The notes below the pieces were generated by a model. That model had not been told where the DNA came from. It did not search any database and worked only from the letters and a program-made list of their open reading frames with translations. From Chloroflexota bacterium (lineage in GTDB: Bacteria > Chloroflexota > Anaerolineae > JAADDB01), in NCBI GenBank assembly GCA_013154135.1, contig JAADDB010000318.1:1-11344 (forward strand): DNA of 11,344 bases, written 5' to 3'. Within the stretch, counting starts at the first letter, position 1; each line of letters starts with the position of its first letter. Positions 6,381 to 11,344 of the stretch are shown here, one piece after another. Made by a program: the position numbers and the translations under genes.

Positions 6381-7336
6381 ATCGGCATGGGTTCCCCCGT
6401 CGGGAGGAGCCATACGGCCTCCTCACCGAGTCCCAGGGCCGTGGTCAACGGGGGGGCCACCCACAGGCGCTGGAAACCCAGCTCCCACGCTCGGGCGATG
6501 ACATTGTCCAGGGCATCCTCGCGCGTGGGCGCGAGGGGCAGGAGAACCCGGTCCTCCCCGCTCTGGGCCCATTTTTGGTTGTAGTGGGGGATAAGGGGAG
6601 AGCGGTGGGCATCCAGGGCCAGATATCCGATGAGGTCGCTCCCGGGATGCAGGCGATGGACGTGGTATCGGTTGTGCATGTCCTGGACCGCGATCTGGCC
6701 GGGGGCGACGGCTTGCTCCCGTGTGGGGGCCGCGTAGGTCAAATACGCGGCGGGATAAAAGGGCGCGATGAGCCGGGAGAGAAGTCCGGTGTCCCCCATC
6801 GCGATGAGAATGGTGGGGCGGTCCGCCTGGAGGAAGAGGGAGCACAGGCGAAGGGTTTCCTCCAGGGTGTGAGTGGTCGCGGCCAATTTCACGATCTCCC
6901 CACCCAAGTGAGCCAGGTGTTCCCACGCGCTTTCCACCGCGCGCGGAAAACGGTCGAAGTAATGGCGCGAGACAATGCGGGGGACTTGGACCGGGCCCAG
7001 GTTGTCGACCGCGTCCCATTCCACGTCCAAGGCTGTGATGGGGAACCTCTCGGCAAGGGACCGCAACGTGGCCAGCCGTTGTGCTTCCGGCCCTTCGTAC
7101 CGCCCTCCTTCCCTTCGCGGGCGGTAGGTGATCACCGTGGGCAAAGGTGGGTCTTGGAGCACGGCTTCCGGCACCGGTTCCGGCAGGAGGTCCAGGCGCA
7201 GTTCCACCGCGTCGGCCCAGGGCTGTAGCCGGGCGATTCGGCCGCGGAGTTCTTCCCCCCTTCCCGATCCCAGGGACACCGCGAGCCACGCGCGCGAGGG
7301 GGGAGTGCTCCGGCGGTGTGGGGAGAGGGGAATCAT
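6365..7336 (-). CDS. aroD: Type I 3-dehydroquinate dehydratase with degenerate C-terminal shikimate-dehydrogenase-like domain
   Basis: This enzyme would convert 3-dehydroquinate to 3-dehydroshikimate in the shikimate pathway through a Schiff base. The type I active-site residues are present: E45 in VELRLD, R72 in YRP, E106 in DVEW, H125 in SRH, Schiff-base K150 in VKLA, SR at 187-188 and Q214 in APGQ. The dehydratase should end near residue 230. The remaining 90 or so residues resemble the N-terminal substrate domain of shikimate dehydrogenase (LIGYLALDAHRSPLIPH, then ELGFQRLWVAPPL). There the usual NVTxPxK is WVAPPL, so the catalytic lysine is absent, and no NADP-binding domain follows. GAGGA lies 8 nt before the ATG, inside the end of tatA, whose stop is 4 bp upstream. 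The dehydratase call is strong; the tail interpretation is moderate. Confidence 0.88.
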   Translation of the reverse strand: MIPLSPHRRSTPPSRAWLAVSLGSGRGEELRGRIARLQPWADAVELRLDLLPEPVPEAVLQDPPLPTVITYRPRREGGRYEGPEAQRLATLRSLAERFPITALDVEWDAVDNLGPVQVPRIVSRHYFDRFPRAVESAWEHLAHLGGEIVKLAATTHTLEETLRLCSLFLQADRPTILIAMGDTGLLSRLIAPFYPAAYLTYAAPTREQAVAPGQIAVQDMHNRYHVHRLHPGSDLIGYLALDAHRSPLIPHYNQKWAQSGEDRVLLPLAPTREDALDNVIARAWELGFQRLWVAPPLTTALGLGEEAVWLLPTGEPMPIWTWP

Positions 7337-7340
7337 GCGG

Positions 7341-7514
7341 CTATTCCTCGCGCTTCTCCTTTTTGTCCTCGTCCGTATCCTCTTCCATGGCCTTGCGGAA
7401 TTCGCGAATGCTCTTGCCGATGGCCCCTCCCAGTTCGGGCAGACGGCCCACGCCGAAGAAGATGACGACGATGATGAGGATGACGATCAGCTCAAACGGA
7501 CCCAAATTGGGCAT
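7341..7514 (-). CDS. tatA: Sec-independent translocase protein TatA (57 aa)
   Basis: The gene is very short but textbook in form: MPNLGPFELIVILIIV leads a single membrane helix, then FFGVGRLPELGGAIGK, then the amphipathic helix SIREFRKAMEE and a charged tail. The FG dipeptide (F20-G21) and LPELG at 25-29 are the TatA hinge signature. TatA oligomerises to form the protein-conducting path of the twin-arginine translocase. GAGGAGG lies 6 nt before ATG 7512-7514. It sits 22 bp after the GarR-like gene and 4 bp before aroD, so the three are co-transcribed. Its partners tatB and tatC are on the opposite strand about 1 kb away. Confidence 0.93.
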   Translation of the reverse strand: MPNLGPFELIVILIIVVIFFGVGRLPELGGAIGKSIREFRKAMEEDTDEDKKEKREE

Positions 7515-7536
7515 AGCCTACCTCCTCGTGATGGCA

Positions 7537-8436
7537 TCAAGTTTGTCGAGCTTCCACATCCGCCAGCCACTCCAGGGCTTTGATCAGCGCGTGATTCCCT
7601 TCGTCCTGGAGATTTCGTGCTTCCAGCGCGTGGTAGAGTTGGTGGATGAGGGCTGTGCCGGGTAGGGGGACGGCCATTTCCCTGGCCGCTTCCAACACCA
7701 AGCGCACGTCCTTTTGCTGCAGGCGCACGGTGAAACCGGGACGGAAGTCCCCCCGGATGATCTGGGGGCCCCGATGGGTGAGCATCCAGGAGCCTGCAGC
7801 TCCTGCGCTGACCGCTTCTAGCACCTTTTCCAGGTTCAGGCCGGCTTTGGCCGCGAAGACAAGCCCCTCGGCCATGGCCAGGGTGTTCCCCACCACGATG
7901 ATCTGGTTGACGAGTTTGGTGAATTGGCCGGCTCCGTTGGGGCCCACGTGGGTAATGCGCTTTCCCATGGTGCGGAGGAGGGGAAGACAGCGTTCGAAGA
8001 CCTCCGGTTTGCCCCCTACCATGATGGAGAGGGTCCCTTCCTGGGCCCCGATGTCCCCTCCGCTGACAGGCGCGTCCAACATTTCAATGCCGCGGGCGGC
8101 CAACTCCCGCGCGATGCGTTGGGTCACGTGGGGGGAGATGGTGCTCATGTCGATGACGACACTTCCCGGCCGCGCGCCGTGGATGACGCCGTTGGGTCCC
8201 AGGATCACTTCTTCCACGTCTGGCGTGTCGCTCACAATGGTAATGATGATGTCCGATTGGCGGGCCACATCGGCCGGTGAATCGGCCCAGACCGCCCCTT
8301 CTTCCAAAAGGGGCTTGGCCTTTTCCCGAGTTCGGTTCCACACGGTCAGGGGATATCCGGCTCGGAGGACGTTTAAGGCCATGGGGGCTCCCATGATCCC
8401 CAGGCCGATAAATCCCACCTTGGTTACCTGTGTCAT
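7537..8436 (-). CDS. GarR-like NAD(P)-dependent beta-hydroxyacid dehydrogenase (2-hydroxy-3-oxopropionate reductase type)
   Basis: This is a 299-residue member of the 3-hydroxyisobutyrate dehydrogenase / tartronate semialdehyde reductase family. The N-terminal Rossmann motif is GFIGLGIMGAPMA (8-20). The substrate-binding loop is DAPVSGGDIGA (121-131), and catalytic K174 sits in GAGQFTKLVNQ. Having NQ after the lysine, rather than NN, together with FRPGF and KD at 242-243, recalls E. coli GarR, so tartronate semialdehyde reductase is favoured over 3-hydroxyisobutyrate dehydrogenase. Substrate choice cannot be proved from sequence. Start ATG 8434-8436 has AGGAGG 9 nt upstream; the longer frame to 8547 would run through the promoter region. 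It is first in the operon with tatA and aroD. Confidence 0.88.
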   Translation of the reverse strand: MTQVTKVGFIGLGIMGAPMALNVLRAGYPLTVWNRTREKAKPLLEEGAVWADSPADVARQSDIIITIVSDTPDVEEVILGPNGVIHGARPGSVVIDMSTISPHVTQRIARELAARGIEMLDAPVSGGDIGAQEGTLSIMVGGKPEVFERCLPLLRTMGKRITHVGPNGAGQFTKLVNQIIVVGNTLAMAEGLVFAAKAGLNLEKVLEAVSAGAAGSWMLTHRGPQIIRGDFRPGFTVRLQQKDVRLVLEAAREMAVPLPGTALIHQLYHALEARNLQDEGNHALIKALEWLADVEARQT

Positions 8437-8493
8437 GCGTTCATTCCTCCTGGAGGCAGGGATTTCTCGTGGTCGGGTGGTGTTCTCCACGGG

Positions 8494-8523
8494 TTGACAT
8501 AACTCCCCGCTCCCCCGTATAAT
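8494..8523 (+). promoter_or_regulatory. Consensus sigma-70 promoter for tatB-tatC
   Basis: TTGACA (8494-8499) and TATAAT (8518-8523) are both exact consensus hexamers, with an 18-bp spacer. Transcription would start near 8530 and give a leader of about 38 nt to the tatB start. Its -10 overlaps the -10 of the leftward promoter at 8519-8547. Confidence 0.85.
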
Positions 8524-8547
8524 CGCACAAGAGGGATAACTGGTCAA
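8519..8547 (-). promoter_or_regulatory. Candidate extended -10 promoter for the GarR-like/tatA/aroD operon
   Basis: On the minus strand, TTGACC (8542-8547, 5 of 6), a 17-bp spacer ending in TGC (extended -10 form), and GATTAT (8519-8524, 4 of 6) are correctly arranged. Transcription would start near 8512, about 75 nt before the first gene. The -10 hexamers of this and the rightward promoter share five base pairs. Confidence 0.6.
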
Positions 8548-8567
8548 GCGAGCAAGGGAGTGGGCAG

Positions 8568-8957
8568 ATGAACTTTTTAGGGATAGGGCCGTTGGAGCTT
8601 GTGCTGATTCTGATCCTGGCCCTCATTTTCCTTGGCCCCGAGGATCTGCCAGTGGCCATGCGCAAGTTGGGCAAACTGGTGCGGCAGATTCAGGATGTGA
8701 TGGCGGAGGTCAACACAGGGCTGCAAGAGGAGCTGGGGCCGGAGATAAAGGAGTTGAATCGGGTCACCCGAGAAGCGCAAAAGATAGCCCAGAACATGCA
8801 AAACCCGGCCGGCGCTATCTTCTCCTCCGCCTCCTTGCCTCCCTCTCCGGAGGCGAGGGAGAAGGGAAAACCCTCAGAACGACCTACCCCAAGCCGTCGA
8901 CCTTTATCCCCCTCTCCACCTGCAACGGAGGACGCGCCTGGGAAGGAGGGCTCATGA
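8568..8957 (+). CDS. tatB: Sec-independent translocase protein TatB
   Basis: This 129-residue protein has a single N-terminal membrane helix with the conserved glutamate E10 (IGPLELVLILIL), the TatB-type hinge LGPEDLP (22-28), and a long amphipathic helix to about residue 75. The C-terminal 50 residues are rich in proline and serine and probably disordered. TatB with TatC binds twin-arginine signal peptides. GP in the hinge and the longer helix favour TatB over TatA, especially with a clear TatA next door. AGGGAG precedes the ATG by 7 nt. The stop overlaps the tatC start as ATGA, so the pair is translationally coupled. Confidence 0.85.
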   Translation: MNFLGIGPLELVLILILALIFLGPEDLPVAMRKLGKLVRQIQDVMAEVNTGLQEELGPEIKELNRVTREAQKIAQNMQNPAGAIFSSASLPPSPEAREKGKPSERPTPSRRPLSPSPPATEDAPGKEGS

Positions 8958-9721
8958 GTTCCCCCACCCAGCAGGATGAAAAGCGGATGTCTTTTTGGGA
9001 GCACGTGCAAGAGCTGCGGACGCGCGTCATTTGGGCTTCGGTGGCCATTCTCGTGGGGTTGTTGGTGGGATTGGTGTTGGTACGTCCGTTTTTGGAGCTC
9101 CTCATTTCCCCTTTGGGCACCAACCGGCCGCAGTCGTTGCGACCGGCCGAGAACATTATGGTGTACTTCAAAGTGGATTTGGTGCTGGCCCTGTTGTTGG
9201 CCATGCCGGTGATCGTCTACCAGTTCTTCGCGTTTATCCTGCCGGGATTGACCCCCAGGGAGCGGCGTCTGGTGTTGACCATATCCGCTGCTGCTGCGGT
9301 GTTGTTCGCGCTTGGGGTGGCCTTTGCTTCCTTTGTGATGTTGCCCTTCACCCTCGGTTATCTTCAGTCTTTTCTCAGCGATCTCATCCAGCCGAATTAC
9401 TCCATTGATTTCTACATATCCTTTGTCACCCAGTTTGTGTTTTACGTGGGGTTGAGTTTTGAGACCCCCTTGGTCATCGCGGCTTTGGCCTGGTTGGGCA
9501 TTCTCAGCCCTCAACAGCTGCGCCGAGGCCGCCGGTATGCCATCGTGCTTATCGCGGTGTTGGCTGCTGTGATCACCCCAACACCCGACCCGTTCAACAT
9601 GACGATTGTGATGATTCCCCTCATTCTCCTGTACGAGTTGGGCATTATCTTGGCCCGTTTCACCTATCGCCCTCGTCCCTCCTACAGCTCTGTAGAGCGG
9701 GATTCCCTACCTTCCACATAA
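8954..9721 (+). CDS. tatC: Sec-independent translocase protein TatC
   Basis: This 255-residue membrane protein has six predicted helices and is the Tat core receptor for twin-arginine signal peptides. Recognised TatC motifs include SFWEHVQELRTR (13-24), with E16 and E20 in the N-terminal signal-binding segment, then ILPGLTPRERR before helix 3, SFETPLV, and TPTPDPFN followed by PLILLYE. AAGGAGG lies directly upstream inside tatB, and the ATG overlaps the tatB stop. The length is normal for the family and no disruption is seen. No downstream terminator is obvious; the transcript would run into the repeat island at 9722-9983. Confidence 0.96.
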   Translation: MSSPTQQDEKRMSFWEHVQELRTRVIWASVAILVGLLVGLVLVRPFLELLISPLGTNRPQSLRPAENIMVYFKVDLVLALLLAMPVIVYQFFAFILPGLTPRERRLVLTISAAAAVLFALGVAFASFVMLPFTLGYLQSFLSDLIQPNYSIDFYISFVTQFVFYVGLSFETPLVIAALAWLGILSPQQLRRGRRYAIVLIAVLAAVITPTPDPFNMTIVMIPLILLYELGIILARFTYRPRPSYSSVERDSLPST

Positions 9722-9808
9722 TCTCCACAATCCCTGCGCCGAATTTCCAAATTCCTGCGATAAAGTGGGCTTGGCAATCGAGTCATGATTCCCGGACGCC
9801 CCTATTGG

Positions 9809-9853
9809 CCGCCGCATTTCGGCAGCGAACGGGGCCGTTTACTTGGTTAATCG
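9809..9853 (+). repeat. 45-bp direct repeat, copy 1 (second copy at 9896-9940)
   Basis: The 45-bp unit recurs 87 bp downstream with 40 identical positions. The last 25 bases (9829-9853 and 9916-9940) are identical and end in a heptamer unit, TTAATCG. Each copy begins with a CCGCCGC half that can pair with the GGCGGCGG-like half after it. Confidence 0.8.
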
Positions 9854-9856
9854 GTC

Positions 9857-9924
9857 TGGAGTTTGGATACAAGACCCCGGCTGGTGAACAAGATTCCGCC
9901 GCACCTTGGCGGCGGACGGGGCCG
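9857..9924 (+). repeat. 68-bp dispersed repeat, copy 1 (second copy at 11199-11266)
   Basis: Positions 9857-9924 and 11199-11266 align without gaps over 68 bp with 60 identical bases. The copies begin TGGAGTTTGGA and end near CGGACGGG. This copy overlaps the second 45-bp repeat. The copies lie 1.3 kb apart in the same orientation, upstream of a plus-strand gene here and of a minus-strand gene at the other copy. Confidence 0.8.
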
Positions 9925-9933
9925 TTTACTTGG

Positions 9934-9968
9934 TTAATCGTTAATCGTCAATCGTTACTCATTACTCA
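9934..9968 (+). repeat. Five-unit heptamer array upstream of the DUF4405 gene
   Basis: The units are TTAATCG, TTAATCG, TCAATCG, TTACTCA and TTACTCA in 7-bp register, identical to 295-329 except for the last base of the final two units. The array ends 15 bp before the ATG at 9984 and abuts the ribosome binding site. Confidence 0.8.
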
Positions 9969-9983
9969 TCCGGAGGTGTTAAG

Positions 9984-10697
9984 ATGACCCAAGGGGCAAG
10001 TACTGCGCAACGAGTGCGCAAACGTCCACTTTTCCGCTGGCGGGCTTTTGTGGCCCTTATCCTTTTCTGGCACGCGCTGATCCTGAGCCTTTCCGGCGTG
10101 GTCCTTTACATTGCCCCCGTGGGCCGTGTAGCCCACGCGATTGAGTGGCGGTTCTTGTGGCTGGACAAGGAGCAGTGGGAGGCCGTGCACACGATCCTGG
10201 GGTTCTCCTTCCTGGTGATCGTCTTTTTCCACATCAAGTACAACTGGCGTTCACTTTTGGCCTATCTGAAGGACCGCGTGCGCAAAGTCTACACCCTTCA
10301 GCGGGAGTTGGTGGTTGCCACGGCCCTCACCCTGTTGCTCTTGGTCATCTCCGTTTACAACTTGCCACCGGCACAACAGATCCTGGATTTGAGCGAGACG
10401 TTTGACGCGTTTTGGGAAGCCTGGGGCACCCAGGCTGGGTATCATGTGGTGACAGAGGAGGAGGCCCATGAGGAAGGGGAGACACCTCCTGTGCGGGGCT
10501 ACGGTCGGATGACGGTTCGCGATGTCGCGGAGCAAGCTGGCATACCCGTGGAGGTGGCCTTGGAGCGGCTGCGTGCATATGGCGTGGACGCGTCGCCGGA
10601 CGATAACATGCTTACCCTGAGCGGGCGAAGTGGCTTCTCTCCCGGCGAACTGGCCGGGATTATCCAGGGAGAACCGCCGGAGAGTCATGGAGAATAG
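9984..10697 (+). CDS. DUF4405 cytochrome-b-like membrane protein with C-terminal cytosolic helical domain
   Basis: This is a 237-residue protein with three clear membrane helices (about 20-45, 68-88 and 108-128). The SGVVLYIAPVGRVAH motif after helix 1 is typical of DUF4405 proteins related to cytochrome b561-type membrane haem proteins. H30, H69 and H83 lie in or at the ends of helices 1 and 2 and could bind haem; this is inference. After an acidic linker (about 135-170), residues 172-228 form a small helical domain (MTVRDVAEQAGIPVEVALERLRAYG) resembling helical domains appended to other DUF4405 proteins. The ribosome binding site GGAGGTG precedes ATG by 5 nt, directly after a heptamer array. 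No redox-partner gene is adjacent, so its electron donor and acceptor are unknown. Confidence 0.8.
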   Translation: MTQGASTAQRVRKRPLFRWRAFVALILFWHALILSLSGVVLYIAPVGRVAHAIEWRFLWLDKEQWEAVHTILGFSFLVIVFFHIKYNWRSLLAYLKDRVRKVYTLQRELVVATALTLLLLVISVYNLPPAQQILDLSETFDAFWEAWGTQAGYHVVTEEEAHEEGETPPVRGYGRMTVRDVAEQAGIPVEVALERLRAYGVDASPDDNMLTLSGRSGFSPGELAGIIQGEPPESHGE

Positions 10698-10832
10698 GGG
10701 TGTCGGGGCAGGACGACGGACGGCGGGGAACACGACACGAGGTCTTGTTCGGGTGAAAGAGCTCTCGGCGATGGGAGGTCCCGCCTCACGCATGGTGCGC
10801 CCGCGCCTCGTCCTGCCCGAACCGCGTCTTTC

Positions 10833-11183
10833 TCACCCTACAGGTGGGGAGGGCGCAGGTTCCAGGAGAAGATGGGCCAGCTCCTGAGCTTCACTCAGCA
10901 GGTCGATGTCCTCCGGGAAGTCGCATGTGGGGCGTATGCGCATGAGCATGTGTCGGAGGATGACCCGGGCTCGTTCCGGGAGATCTCGCTCCTGCAAGAC
11001 AATTGCACTCCGTTGTTGGATGGTCATGCCCACCGGGGAGATGCCCCGGCGCCGGAGGTATTCTCCCAGGACGACGTTCGCGGCCCGACGGGCCGCTGCC
11101 CGCGCGCGACGTTCAATGCCCTCCTCTCGGGCCTTCTCCGCGCGTTCCATCTCCACCCGGAAATCTTGCTGCCAATTTCCCAT
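10833..11183 (-). CDS. Small helical hypothetical protein
   Basis: This 116-residue soluble protein has no function I can name. It is almost entirely predicted helix: an N-terminal charged segment (MGNWQQDFRVEMERAEKA), an arginine- and alanine-rich helix (about 20-45), then amphipathic segments ending in ELAHLLLEP. A HEPN-like helical bundle is conceivable, but the catalytic RxxxxH pattern was not seen. Start ATG 11181-11183 was chosen because AAGGAGGTGGGA lies directly upstream; the longer frame to 11303 would translate through the 68-bp repeat. It converges on the DUF4405 gene across a 135-bp spacer with no clear terminator. Confidence 0.6.
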   Translation of the reverse strand: MGNWQQDFRVEMERAEKAREEGIERRARAAARRAANVVLGEYLRRRGISPVGMTIQQRSAIVLQERDLPERARVILRHMLMRIRPTCDFPEDIDLLSEAQELAHLLLEPAPSPPVG

Positions 11184-11198
11184 TCCCACCTCCTTCAC

Positions 11199-11266
11199 TG
11201 GAGTTTGGACAAAAGCCCCCGGCTGGTGAACCAGGTTCAGCCGCACCTCGGCGGCGGACGGGTCCG
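11199..11266 (+). repeat. 68-bp dispersed repeat, copy 2
   Basis: This is an ungapped match to 9857-9924 (60 of 68 identical). It begins only a few bases upstream of the ribosome binding site of the minus-strand hypothetical gene, so it occupies that gene's leader or promoter region in reverse orientation. Confidence 0.8.
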
Positions 11267-11293
11267 CACCTCGGCGGGGCGCCGGCGTCCTTG

Positions 11294-11344
11294 CCCCGTG
11301 CAAAAATGTGTTGTGTGAACGGTGCAGGCGGGCGAAGCCCGCCC
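11294..11344 (+). repeat. CCCCGTGC-box repeat with GGGCGAAGCCC stem at the window edge
   Basis: CCCCGTGC, 6 nt, GTGTT and a GGTGCAGG tract lead into a stem with 7-bp arms around GAA (GGCGGGC and GCCCGCC). The layout matches 86-153, where the same box is followed by a 24-bp-arm hairpin with the same GAA loop. The right part is cut by the window end. Confidence 0.55.

Larger units (their letters stand above)
9722..9983. other. Repeat-filled spacer between tatC and the DUF4405 gene
   Basis: No protein gene is supported. After about 85 bp without recognised structure, the spacer is a mosaic of the 45-bp direct repeat (9809-9853, 9896-9940), the 68-bp element (9857-9924) and a heptamer array (9934-9968). 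The array ends 2 nt before the GGAGG ribosome binding site of the next gene. No confident promoter or terminator was identified. Confidence 0.65.

Noticed and set aside
8437..8547. N-terminal extension of the GarR-like protein to 8547
   Set aside because: It would run through both promoters; the Rossmann fold starts directly after the ATG at 8434-8436, which has its own AGGAGG.
8839..8861. Inverted repeat CTCCCTC...GAGGGAG inside tatB
   Set aside because: It lies in the low-complexity Pro/Ser-coding region, where purine/pyrimidine-rich tracts make such short matches likely by chance.
10698..10832. Bidirectional terminator between the convergent DUF4405 and hypothetical genes
   Set aside because: GGGTGAAAGA and TCTTTCTCACCC could pair only with bulges across a large loop, and no T-run is present on either strand.
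10872..11318. 148-residue plus-strand frame opposite the helical hypothetical gene
   Set aside because: It runs through the 68-bp repeat and has no ribosome binding site, whereas the minus-strand gene has a strong AAGGAGGT before its start.

Overview
The window (about 60% GC) looks like a piece of a bacterial chromosome, most likely from a Chloroflexota (Anaerolineae-like) organism. That placement is an inference. It rests on the mix of families (DUF4405 membrane protein with a C-terminal helical domain, DUF5335, CDGSH protein, stand-alone MEMO protein, separate TatA and TatB/TatC), the GC-rich codons, and intergenic spacers filled with short repeats. No rRNA, tRNA, CRISPR array, transposase, phage gene or toxin-antitoxin pair was found.

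Layout. 1-322 is a gene-free repeat island. 323-4020 (minus) is a tightly packed three-gene unit, transcribed PHP phosphoesterase -> PrsW-type intramembrane protease -> sigma-54-dependent activator (GAF-PAS-AAA+-Fis). 4021-4428 is a second repeat-rich spacer between divergent genes, with a candidate promoter for the three-gene unit. 4429-5649 (plus) is a MEMO-family protein, overlapping by 20 bp the convergent CDGSH iron-sulfur gene (5630-5821, minus), which lies downstream of a DUF5335 gene (5901-6245, minus). 6365-8436 (minus) is an operon transcribed GarR-like dehydrogenase -> TatA -> type I 3-dehydroquinate dehydratase; the last carries a C-terminal remnant of a shikimate dehydrogenase substrate domain. 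tatA encodes only 57 residues. 8568-9721 (plus) is tatB-tatC. 9722-9983 is a third repeat island, followed by a DUF4405 cytochrome-b-like membrane protein (9984-10697, plus). A small helical hypothetical protein (10833-11183, minus) follows, then more repeats to the window edge.

How it works together. The window encodes all three Tat translocase subunits, split between two divergent transcripts. The 131-bp region between them holds a consensus sigma-70 promoter facing right and a good extended -10 promoter facing left. Their -10 hexamers overlap, so RNA polymerase should not be able to occupy both at once. The PHP-PrsW-activator unit pairs an intramembrane protease with a bacterial enhancer-binding protein and may be a signalling module; its inducer and targets are not visible here.

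The most unusual structure is the repeat content. At least six arrays of degenerate heptamers (TTAATCG, TTACTCG, TCAATCG and relatives) sit only between genes or at gene edges. They are interleaved with a 68-bp element (two copies, 60 of 68 bases identical), a 45-bp direct duplication, a CCCCGTGC-box family and a perfect 24-bp-arm hairpin.
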